From Datisca glomerata (taxonomy: Eukaryota > Streptophyta > Magnoliopsida > Cucurbitales > Datiscaceae), in assembly GCA_003255025.1 (NCBI GenBank), contig QANY01005557.1:1-64000 (forward strand): DNA of 64,000 nt, written 5' to 3'. The notes under the pieces are model-generated. The model was not told the origin of the DNA. It did not search any database and saw only the letters and a program-made list of their open reading frames with translations. Below, in pieces: positions 11,958-23,072 of this stretch; position 1 is the stretch's first letter, and every line of letters begins with the position of its first letter. A program made the position numbers and the translations under genes.

Positions 11958-13078
11958 TATTACATATTTGGGAAATATATAATATTAAAGCCCTCTTTGT
12001 AATTTTATTTTTTTATTTCAAATGTTATAATTTAGGAATACCCAATAGTCACTCGGTCTATTATTATTTTATTTAATTGTTAAATAAATGTTTACTGATA
12101 TGATGGATAACATGATCATACACAATTTTATTTATTCATGCACCTCATCAGTAGAAACGTGATTTATTAGAATAGTCCTAATATGTTTATTTAGATTATT
12201 TTATGAAATCAATTGCATATAAACCGCTATGTTTTAATTAGTTAAAACTTGATGATCACACCACACTAACTATAGTAACCTTTAGGATAACCGACTTTAG
12301 CAAAAGAGTTTTATTAAAGTTTAATGAATATAATTAATTAATTAATATAAGTTCACCTAATTATGACTTAGGCTTTTTAGAAGGTTAAAATAAACATAGA
12401 CCAATGAGATTGGCATAACTGATTATTTTAAATATTCATAGGGTTATTATTTTAACCAGTGATTAATTTGAAATTAATTGATTAGTTAAAATGAAAACAC
12501 AATCCTAAAATAGTGAGTGAGATAAGGTTAACATGTCAATGTAACCTATGGTCTCCATCATTAGTACAATATCGTGAGGTGTAGTAAGGGTCTCGAGATG
12601 ACTTTGTTTTCATCCCCTAAAAGTAAGTTTTGAGCTGTGTGAATACCAATGTTGGGCTTCTAAAGAATATAAGAGGAAGTGATGTAGTTTAGTTTTGACT
12701 GACCCAAAGGTGGTATATTCTAAATGAAATCATGGAATCTGAAATTATGGGTTACACACACAAACTCACAATTAAGCTTTCATGTGAAAATAGTTGTGAC
12801 TTGACCAAACAAGCGATACATTATTATTAAAAGAGAAAATATGAGATATTTTAAGTTTTAGTTAATAATGATGAGAATGTCTAATAGAAAGATTGAGGTT
12901 AATCTGGCTGACCCTAAGGTAGCACATTAATCGTTGGGTTGTTTTATCATGATTAATATTATTGAATTTGTGTTTTATTATGTTACATTCATGCATCACG
13001 TTTACTTTTTGAATTCTAGATATTTATCAATTAAGTTGAATCTTGTATGTTTTAAATTTCAGTTATCATTATTATGTC
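11958..13078 (+). mobile_element. copia untranslated leader region (+)
   Basis: AT-rich noncoding stretch before the copia gag at 13079. It includes a leader-like GGGTCTCGAGATGACTTTG..CATCCCC segment and ends TTTAAATTTCAGTTATCA just before gag. I could not find a 5' LTR matching 17053-18146, nor a clear primer-binding site. No gene is seen. Confidence 0.5.
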
Positions 13079-16000
13079 TATCATGAGCAACCATGTCACT
13101 ACTTTACTCACTCTTGATTAATTGAATGGTGATACTTTCATCTGTTGGAAATCAAATATGAACTTAATGTTGATTTATGAGAGCCATAAGTTTATTCTTA
13201 CTGAGGAATGTCCTGATAAGCCCGCTGCTAATACCCCTAAGAATGTTTGGGACAAATATGATGCCTGAATCATATCAAACAACAAGGTGAAGTTCTACAC
13301 GCTTGTGATCATGAATGATGTTCTGAGAACTAAGTACGAAAGCATGGAGGGTGCCAATGAGATTATAGAATCTCTACAAGCGATGTTTGAGCATCAGTTT
13401 GATCAAAGTCGTCATGAGGCCACTATAAGCTATATAACGACTAAAATGAGAAATGATACTTTTGTACGAGAACATGTTTTGAACATGATCAACATAATGC
13501 ACGAGACAGAAGTACATGAGGTGAGCGGACTCAAGTTAGCATTATACTTGAATCGCTCACACCAGCTTTTTCTACGTTCACGACCAACTATGTTATGAAC
13601 AAGTTGCAATTCAACATGACCCCATTGAATGAACTACAGACTTTGAGTTACTCAAACTTAGAATGACCAAAGAGGGTGAGACAAATATTGTTGAGCAAAA
13701 ACATTCTTCCAATATTGTTAAGAACAAGAAAATGAAGAAGAACAATGGTAAGGACAAGAGAAAGAACAAAGAGGAAAGAAATCCAAGACACGTCGAAAGT
13801 CAAGAAGAACAAGAATGACAACAAGCCTAAGGGAAAACGTTTCCCCTGTGTGGTTGAAGGTCATTGAAAAAGAAACTGAAACAAGTATCTCTCTGAACTG
13901 AAAAAGAAAGGTAAATATGATTTACTTGTACTTGAAGCTTGCTTAGTGGAATATGATTTATCATTCTCGATACTTGATTCAGGAGCCACTAACCATGCAT
14001 GTTCTTCTTCTTTACAGATGTTTGATTCGTCAAGGGAGCTGGCTGGTGGCGAGGTCACTTTCAGAGTTGGCAGTGGTTCGCTCGTGCCAGCTAAATCATT
14101 TGGGACAACCCATTTACTTTTTAGATAAAATTATTTAGTTTTGAACAATGTTTATTATATTCCTGGGTTTTCGAGAAATTTGATTTCTCTTTCATTTTTA
14201 CAAGAACAGTTATTCGAAATTTCTTTTATTAAGAAAGTGTTTATTATTTTTAAGAATGGATTCGATATTTGTCATGCTAAAGCTATAAATGGACTGTACA
14301 TGGTTAAATCGACTGAACGCACATTAAATAATTATGAATTATTTAAAGTAGCAAAACCTAAAAGTAACAAATAACAAAGAGTTTCTCATGATGATGATGA
14401 TAACACATATATTTGGCATCTTAGGTTGAGACATATTAATCTAGATAGGTTAAACAGATTAATAAAGCATGGTGCTTTGAGAGAACTAAAAGTTGAAACT
14501 CTTCCTGTTTGTGAATCATGTCTATGGGGTAAAATGACCAAGAGACATTTCTCTGGAATGGGCCAAAGAGCCAAGGAACCACTTGAGCTAGTGCATAATG
14601 ATGTATGTGGACCGATCAATGTACAAGCTAGATGTGAGTATGAGTATTTCGTCACTTTTATGGACGGTCACTCAAGATATGGTTGCACTTACCTAATGCA
14701 AAAAAATTCTGAAACTTTTGGAAAGTTTAAAGACTTCAAAACTAAAGCTGAAAAACAATTAGGTAAATCATTTAAAATCCTTCGATCAGATCGAGATGGT
14801 GAATACTTGGATTTAGAGTTCAATGATTACTTGTTGGAGTATGAAGTCTTATCCTAACACGCAACACCTAGAATGCCACAGTAAAATGGTGTTTCAGAAA
14901 GGAGAAATCGTACCTTATTAGATATGATTAGGTCTATGTTAAGTTACTCATCACTACCACTTATATTTTGGGGATATGCATTATACACGGCTACATACAT
15001 ATTGAATGTAGCGCCTTCTAAGTCTGTAAGCAAGACATATTTAGAGTTATGGAATAGCTCCAAACCCAATTTACGTCATTTCTGTATGTGGGGGTGTCCA
15101 GCTCACATTCTTAGATCCAAGACTGGGAAGTTAGACTCAATGTCTGAAATATGCATATCTGTTGGCTAGGCTCCGGAGGTGTGTACTTTTATAGTCACAA
15201 GGATCAAAAGGTGTTTGTATTGACAAATGCCACATTCATTGAACACGACTATATGGAAAACTACAAACCTCAAAGCAAAGTAGTTCTCGAGGAATTAGTG
15301 ACTGATGAGATCAAACCACCTTCAATTTTTATTGATAAACGTTAAACCAGAGAAACCACAATTCCTATAAAGGAGACCCCTATGCAACGTCGTAGTGGGA
15401 GGGTTGTGAGACAACTAGTTCGCTACGAACTAGAGGCACATGTCCTAGTGTCAGACACTGATAATGAGTATCCATTATCTTATGAAGAAGTAATGGATGA
15501 TCCTGAAAAAGAGAACTGGTAAGATGTCATGAACCAGGAAATGGAATCTATGTATTCCAATTTTGTCTAGGAACTTATGGATCCACTTGAAGATGTTAGG
15601 CCCATTGGATGTAAATGGATTTTCAAGAAGAAAAGAAGTGCAGATGGGAAAGAAGAGACTTTCAAGGCACGATTAGTAGCCAAGGGCTACTAACATAAAG
15701 TGAATGAGTCGATTATGAAGATACATTCTCCCATGTGGCTATGTTAAAATTCACTCACATCCTTTTGTCCATAAGCGCTAGTTTTGACTATGAGGCATGT
15801 CAAATGGATGTCAAGACAACTTTTCTGAATGACTCTCTTGAAAAAAGCATCTATATGATGCAACCAGAAGAGTTCGTATAAAAAGGACAGGATCAGAAAG
15901 TATGCAAATTGCTTAAATCCATTTATGGATTAAAGCAAGCATCTAGATCTTGGAATCTTACATTAGATTAGATTAAAAACTCTTACGGATTCAAGTGAAA

Positions 16001-17050
16001 TGTTGACGAGGCCTGTATTTATAAATACATCAAAGATAAGATAGTGGTTTTCTCAGGTCTTTATGCTGACGATTTTCTATTCATTGAGAATGATGTAGAA
16101 ACTCTGTCAAAGTTAAAGAAGTGGTTAATTGAGAAATTTCAAATGAAAGATTTTGGAGAAGCGAGTTATGTTCTGGGCATCCAAATCCCAATGGATAGAA
16201 AGAACAAACTTGGGGAATTTTCTCAGGCATCTTATATTGATAATATGTTGGAGAGATTCTCTATGGAGAATTCCAAGAAAGGTCAACTACCGACCAGACA
16301 TGGAATTGTCCTCTCCAAAGAACAATTTCCTAAGACATTTCAGGAATAATATGATATGAGAAAAGTTCTTTATGCTTCAGCAGTTAGAAGTCTAATGTTG
16401 TGTACGAGATCGAACATCTGTTATGCAGTGTAAATTGCCAGTCATTATCAATCGAATCCAGGTTTGGAACATTGGATCGTAGTAAATCACATTCTCAAGT
16501 ATCTTAGGAGAACAAAAAATTATATACTTGTTTATTGAGGTGGAGACGTGAATTCTATTGGATATACTAATTCTGATTTTTAATCAGACAGAGATAGTTG
16601 AAAGTCGACGTCTGGATCAGTATTTACCCTAGGTGAAGGATCTGTAGTCTATAGAAGTATCAAACAATCCAGCATTGCAGATTCCACTATGGAAGCTGAA
16701 TATATAGCGGCTTATGAAGCTGCGAAAAAAGTGGTATGGCTCAGAAAGTTCTATACCGATATGAAAGTAGTTCCAGATATGGACAAGCCACTGATAATAT
16801 ACTATGACAACAGTGGGGTGCTAGTTAATTCCAAGGAACTGAGGAGTCACAAGAGGGCCAACACATATAGATGAAATATCATATTGTAAGAGAGATTGTG
16901 CATCGAGGAGATGTGATTATTATTAAGATAGCGTTAGAACAGAACCTGACTGGTCCTTTTACAAAGAAACTTCCTGCGAAGTCATTTAAGGGTCACGTGC
17001 GTAACATGAGATTGAGAGAAATGCCACATTTTCTTTAGGGCTAATGAGAG
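13079..17050 (+). pseudogene. Ty1/copia gag-pol polyprotein, decayed
   Basis: Domains follow copia order. Gag (UBN2-like) runs from about 13095 to 13650. A basic Lys-rich linker and a damaged zinc knuckle follow (13700-13880). Protease has the active site ILDSGATNHACSS (about 13970). The pre-integrase and His-Cys domain reads WHLRLRHINLDRL..CESCLWGKMTK (14410-14540), and the integrase core has LRSDRDGEYLD and GVSERRNRTLLDM (14600-15000). Reverse transcriptase (15560-16350) has a YADDFLF-type catalytic motif near 16062. RNase H (16540-16880) has STMEAEYIAAYEAAKK. Stops and frameshifts occur in every domain; the longest intact piece is 143 residues (14426-14857). It encodes no functional polyprotein. 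Confidence 0.92.
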
Positions 17051-17052
17051 AT

Positions 17053-18146
17053 TGTTGGGGGTTATGCTCTCAAAGCATGTGTATTGACATTTTAATATGA
17101 AATTTAATGAGGATTACATTTTTCTTATAATTGTTCTTTTAAATTATTGTTGAATAATTTATATATAAATATGTGAAAATTCAATATTCATTAATGAGAC
17201 TATGATCTTGTATTAGTATAAGATGATTAAGATAATAAATAATGAATAAAATTGTCAGCAACATATTAAATTATGGAATCTTTAATGAATGAATGCTAGT
17301 ACGGTTCACTAAGCATTATGAATGTGTATGATCTAGATTCAGATCATTGATGTGTATAAACATCTTAGTGAATGTGCTTTATATAATGAGATTTATATAT
17401 GACTGGACTGATGTGAATTAATATCTTTATTAACGTGATGTTTATCATAAATATTTAATACACATCATTTTGATGATCATGTGTAGATCAATCTGAATCT
17501 TGAGTAGTTATGAACTCATTTGCATGTTTACTGGATCTTTTGATTCACTCGTTAATGTTTGTTTGTAAAATAAACTAGTGACTTTTGTTTTAGAGATTCA
17601 ATGACGTGGATGACTGAAAACATGATCTTGTAAAATTTGGAATCCAATCTTTTCTAACAGATCGTATATTGATTCTTTTAAGTGTTAATTCTCCAATTGA
17701 ATGGTTATTGAGCTTGTATTATAAGATTATAAATTAGTCATTCACTAGTGGATTAATGGTACCTAAAGATCAAGAGATATTTCGAGGGGCAAAATGATAA
17801 TTTTGACCAGCTTTAATTTACGAACCAATAATTGGAGAACATAACTACATGAAATGATTATATCAGTGGACTACATGAAAATACTCCGTAAATACATTCT
17901 ATAATCGATGAGTGTTCAATTCCATATTTATAGTGGAGTAATAATGGAATTAATAAAAAAAGATTATTTAATTAATAAACTAGTTTATTGGAGCTTAAAA
18001 TTATAGGTCCATGGTCCCCAATCATTTCTGTACTATGCAGTATACGGTGTGAATATTTCAGGACATGAGAAAATGACTGACTTGCAAAATGAATTTTTAA
18101 TTATGGGGCAAGTACATTATTATGAGATATTTATGTATGATTAATT
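17053..18146 (+). repeat. copia 3' LTR (probable)
   Basis: The sequence following RNase H ends in a short purine tract (AATGAGAGAT), then TGTTGGGGGTTATGCTC, which fits a copia LTR start. About 1.1 kb of AT-rich noncoding DNA follows with no frame. The right end is not sharp: at about 18147 the sequence changes to a segment found again at 18745 in the hAT pseudogene. No matching 5' LTR is visible in the window. Confidence 0.55.
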
Positions 18147-18850
18147 AACTAATGAATGAACCTAAGTTATAAACTTAAAAGCCATGAAACGAGTAATGGA
18201 TATTTTACTAATACGAATAAATGAGTTGATTTAGAAATGAGGTTGCTAAAAACTATGTAATGAAGATGAAAATATTGATGAAATATTAAATTCTAATGTT
18301 ATAAACATTTACAATCCAGGAAATTAGAAAGAAATTGACATCAAACTATGATATTTGTTAAAGGAAAAAAGTCCAATAAGAGACAATAATTTAAAATTTC
18401 CCAAAGACGAAAGCAATAGTATTTTTTCTACCAAATAAGTAATGAAGATGAAAATATTGATGAAATATTAAATTCTAATGTTATAAGCATTTACAATCCA
18501 GGAAATTAGAAAGAAATTGACACCAAACTATGATATTTGTTAAAGAAAAAAAGTCCAATCAGAGACAATAATTTAAAATTTCCCAAAGACGAAAGCAATG
18601 GTATTTTTTCTACCATTCCTTACATTAAAAAATTATCAAATGGAGAAAAACATGATAGAAAATGGTTAGTATATTCGAAAGAATTTGATAAGATATATTA
18701 TTTTTATTATAAGTTATTTAACTCAATTTCAAACAAAAGTCAATTGGCTAATGAAGGAACCTAAGTTGTAAACTTAAAAGCCATGAAATGAGTAATGTCT
18801 CTTACTAATATGAACGCACTGGTTGATTTAGAAATGAGGTTGTTAACAAA
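18147..18850 (+). repeat. Rearranged duplications within the hAT pseudogene
   Basis: Two direct copies of about 178 bp lie at 18257-18434 and 18439-18615 (period 182), both starting GTAATGAAGATGAAAATATT. A separate segment of about 105 bp at 18147-18255 (CTAATGAATGAACCTAAG..) is repeated at 18745-18850, its normal place further inside the transposase frame. The order is therefore B-A-A-C-B' where an intact gene would have A-C-B. Confidence 0.8.
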
Positions 18851-20160
18851 TAAGACGATTGATAAAAATACCCAAGGACAAATCTTGTAAAAAAATTCTT
18901 GCTAAAAACAACTAAGTATTTCGAGGAGAGAAAGAAAAAATCTATCAAGAAAATAACGAAACTTTTGTAAGCTTAAATGAAATGGTTGTAGAATTTGATT
19001 TAATAGTATAAAAGCATATTTGTCGTATGCAACGTTGTGAGATTCATAATCATTATCTTGGATATAATATACAAATTGAAATAAATAATATGTTATCATC
19101 TCAAATAACAAGTATAATCATTACCATTATTAAGAATGTGAAGTATTTTTCTGTTATACTTGATTATACTCCCGGTGCAAGTCATCAAGAAGAAACAACT
19201 TTTATATTACGATGTGAGAATATTTCAACAACTCCAATAAAAATTGAAGAATATTTCTTAGAATTTTTAGAAGCATATGATACTACTGGAAAATATATTT
19301 TTGATGCACTTATATATGTAATAAAAAATCTTGGACTTGATGTGAATGATATAAGAGGACAAGGGTTAGTAACGGATCCAACATGAAAGAAAAACATCAA
19401 GGTGTCCAAAAAAGATTATTAGATATAAATCCTAGAGCATTCTACACATCGTGTGGTTGTCTTAATCTTAATCTAACATTTTGTGATATGGCTAACTCTT
19501 GTCCTTAAGCATTTTTTTAGCTTTACAACAAATATATTCTTTATTTTCTTCTTCAACAAAACATTGGAAAATTTTACAGATCACATGTCGGCTTTGACAT
19601 TCAAACCATTATCTCAAACTCGTTGGGTCGAATTGAAAGTGTTAAGGCAATAAGATTTCAAGCTCCACGGGTAAAATATGTTTTACTTTAATTAGTAAAA
19701 GTTAGTGAAGACCCTAAAACACGTAGTGAAGCTAATTGCTTAGCAACGTATGAGATTGAGAACTTTAAATTCTTATTGGGTATAATTATTTGATACGATA
19801 TCTTATTTGCTATTAATTCAATTAGTAAGAACTTACAATCCGAGGGCGCGCATATTGATGTTGCTATTGAACAATTAAAATGCCTCATTTCCTTTTTGAA
19901 AAATTATAGAGAAAATATATTTACATTTGCTTTAATAACTTATGAAGAAATAACATATGAATTGGAAATAGAACCAGTATTTCGTGAAAAATGTATAATT
20001 CGAAGAAAAAACAATTCGATGAAATTAATAAGAATGAAACAGTAATATCTCTGGAAAAGTCTTTTATAATAAATTATTTCATATATATTGTAGAACAAGT
20101 TATTTTTTCTATTGAGAATAGACTTGAACAACTTAAATTAGAGCTAATATCCTAGAACTC
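18257..20160 (+). pseudogene. hAT-superfamily TTF-type zinc-finger transposase-like pseudogene
   Basis: Conceptual translation gives the plant zinc finger MYM-type/TTF-type hAT protein: PKDESNGIFSTIPYIKKL, then NGEKHDRKWLVYSKEFDKI..KLFNSISNKSQLANEGT (18537-18764), then the DUF4371-like core with YFSVILDYTPGASHQEE and a LRCENISTTPIKIEEYF segment (19027-19386), CGCLNLNL-like and QTRW-like segments (19440-19640), and C-terminal pieces to about 20150. Stops and frame changes are frequent, many zinc-finger residues are altered, and the C-terminal hAT dimerisation domain is missing. Terminal inverted repeats were not found. It is a relic with internal rearrangement. Confidence 0.83.
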
Positions 20161-22950
20161 TCATGCACTTTGACCCAAAATTACTCTACCCCCATAAATT
20201 TTAACCTATTCCCTACTGGTTGCTAAAATTCTCAATTTATTGCAAAACTCTCCCAACCGTTAAATGTCTATTAATTTGGCACAAGCGAGGTAAATGCATT
20301 TTTTCTTTTTAATTTTACCCACGTCTTCAACCTTATATGCTATCTATACCCATAAATTTTTATCTAAATTCAACCACAATTGTTTCTCCATCTTACTTGA
20401 TTTGACACATTCTCATCTAGATTCAGCAGTGGTTCGGATTTCATCATCTCAAGGTTCAGTTTTGGTTTTCATGAATCATATTTATTTTCTCATTCATGAA
20501 TGAATTGAACTATTCTTTCCATAGCAGTCAAATTTATTTCAGTGACCATTTCAATTTGTTTTAAGAACATTACGCACATTTCAATGTTCTGATATTCTGT
20601 TCCCACAAAAAATCTCGGACATAATAAATAATATCATAAAAAAGTAGATATAATAAAAGTTGAATCAAGACTTATTATCATACAACATAAATAATTTATA
20701 TTTAACACTAATACATAAGTCACATTAAAAAATGATTAATTATCTTTTAGATACTAGATTTTTATTTATCGAATATTTGTTTTGTATAATAAACATTGTA
20801 AACAAAAATGTCCACTTAGTTGTTCATTAAATATTAAAATAAAAAAAGCACTAAATTTATTTTAGATACTAGATTTTTATTTATCAAATATTTGTTTTGT
20901 ATAATACAATATTCTAAGGATAAATATCCACTGAGTTGTCTCATTAAATCATTAAAATCAATTTTTCATAGAAAATAATTAAAAAATTACGCGACCTGAG
21001 ATTTGAACTGAGGTCACGAAGGAAGAAAGAGTAGATTGAAGGATGCACGCAGCTGGGCTAGCGTCCAACATGTGTAAGATATATTATTTTAATTTATATT
21101 TAACCGGATTTAATCCGAAAATTTGTACCCCTTTTTCGTTATTTTACAAAATACCTACATGACATATCATTTACAAGATACTTGAATATCCTTCAAAAAA
21201 ACCATTCAAAATATTCATCTACATCCATAATTAGTAAAAATATTCAAAATAACATGGATTGGATGTTTTTCCTTCCAAAACAAAACTCGTTCTCATGTGT
21301 TATATTCCACGTTTCTTAGATAGACGCACAAGTATGGAAATAGAGGTCATGAGTTTAGGGTTTTTGAAGAAAAATGAAGAAGGGTTAGGTTTAAAGAGAG
21401 AAATTCCGAAGGAAGAAGATGAAGGAAGAAGAAGAAGATGAAAAGCTTTGTACGCATAAGGGGAAAACGAAAAAGTGAGAGAGAGCTCAGTTGGCGTAAG
21501 GGCTTGATGAAAGGAGGGGTATAATGAAGTTTTATTTTAACATGTGCACGGCATGTGACATGATAAACAACATTTGGAGCCGCCACTATCTCTTAGGGCC
21601 CCAGATATCCTCGAGCCGCCCATGTATTACACAAATCAACTAGTTTCGATTTATCTACAAATAACTAGTTTCTCAAAGGAGACCCAAGTTTTATTAACGA
21701 GAGAGGACCTGCTTAATGGTCCAAAAACACAAGCGTGCCTCCTTCGACGTCTACTCGACATGATATGGTACTCAAGGTTGCTCTTGGAGTAATTATTTTT
21801 AGACAAAATTTCTTATGATTTGGAAAGACAAGAAACATGACTTGCATCTATTCACTCCAGAAGCTGCTTTTCTTTGTTGTTCTCTACTCCATTACAAAAG
21901 GCTTCCTGGATAGCTCGAATGGTACACGAACATGTCCTACTTAAATGTGATGGTTGCCTTTACTAAGAAACTAATAGAAAAACTCACTTCCTCACTTGTT
22001 CATTTTCAAAACACACATAGCATTTGGTTAAAAAAACTTCATCACATATTGCATTTGATCTCGTGCATTTACAAAGCATATTACGTTCTTTGGTTCTAAT
22101 TAATCAAAGTGCTATATTTGTACGAACGAATGATCTGTTCTATCACAGGAGGTGGTCATCGAACATATTGTGCACTTATGATGGAGTAAATTCATCTTGA
22201 AGAGATAATTACTGCATTGGGTTCAGATCATCCTTCTACAAATTTGGCTGCATAAATCTGTAATTTTTTTTTCATATATTGTATTGTGGGGTTCTACACA
22301 TTAGAAGCTAACATTTCCTGAAACAACCTTTGGTAAGCAACAATGTGCGATACTGATGATGACTAAATCCAAAAGAAAGACAAAACCAACAATAACTTAC
22401 CTCACAGGTTATTTGTTAACCATCAAGAATCACAACAGAGAATGAGTTTGGCTTGAGTTCAATGAAACAACAGAGTTGTATTTTGAACATCTTTATAATC
22501 CTTTTAACTATAAACGATTGAAGATATTGCAGACTTTTCCACACAAAAAAATATTTTCACTTTGATTTCTTTCTTAAAAAAAAGTGTTATGGAATGTCTA
22601 AAAATCATATCAATATCAGTCAAAATATACGTCGTCATTCACAAAGAACAACATACAATCACAATCTGTTTATAGTGCATGTAATCACATTTTGAACGGG
22701 AGTTTTGGTGATGAAAAGTCTAGAGCTTCAATAAGAATTAATAACGATATCTCTTCCATTCCTAAACTGATTGTTCAACGTGAGTTTGAGTCATAAAATC
22801 TTAAAATTTATAAATTTGTAAAATACAATGGTGAGTGTCCGAAAATGGACCAAACTGGGTGATAAATGATTCATGATCCGTATGAGCGTGTCGCAAATGG
22901 CAATAATGGACCAAACAGGGCCCAGTCACCTAACGTTAATATTCCAAGAC
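20161..22950. other. Gene-poor interval before CDC27
   Basis: No gene is supported here. Short frames (for example 20294-20503 and 21574-21792) resemble no family I know. A 115-bp tandem duplication is listed separately. At 20990-21065 a GC-richer block (CTGAGATTTGAACTGAGGTC..GCAGCTGGGCTAGCGTCC) looks like a degraded repeat but was not assigned. A GAA-rich purine stretch lies at 21395-21442. Confidence 0.5.
20745..20965. repeat. Tandem duplication, period 115 bp
   Basis: TTTTAGATACTAGATTTTTA begins at 20745 and again at 20860. Both copies continue through TTATC(G/A)AATATTTGTTTTG and a diverged end with CCACT(T/G)AGTTG and CATTAAA. Confidence 0.8.
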
Positions 22951-22958
22951 CCTCGACT

Positions 22959-22995
22959 CACGTGACTCGTATTTTTGAAACAGAAGTGACACGTG
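22959..22995 (+). promoter_or_regulatory. Two G-box (CACGTG) elements upstream of CDC27
   Basis: CACGTG occurs at 22959-22964 and 22990-22995, about 110 and 80 bases before the start codon. G-boxes bind bZIP/bHLH factors. A CCTAACGTTA stretch at 22929-22938 resembles, but does not match, the mitosis-specific activator core. Whether any of these works is unknown; the transcription start is not visible. Confidence 0.4.
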
Positions 22996-23072
22996 CGGAT
23001 GCCATTTGAACCTAAAGAAGAACCCAAAAAACCAGAAATCCCATCCCTCACTAATCTCGCACAATCGGAGCA

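Noticed and set aside
18902..19111. 69-codon minus-strand frame in the hAT relic
   Set aside because: Shadow of the plus-strand transposase-like coding sequence.
20990..21065. tRNA-like or SINE-like block (GAGATTTGAACTGAGG)
   Set aside because: The B-box is poor, no A-box at proper spacing and no tail or target duplication was seen.
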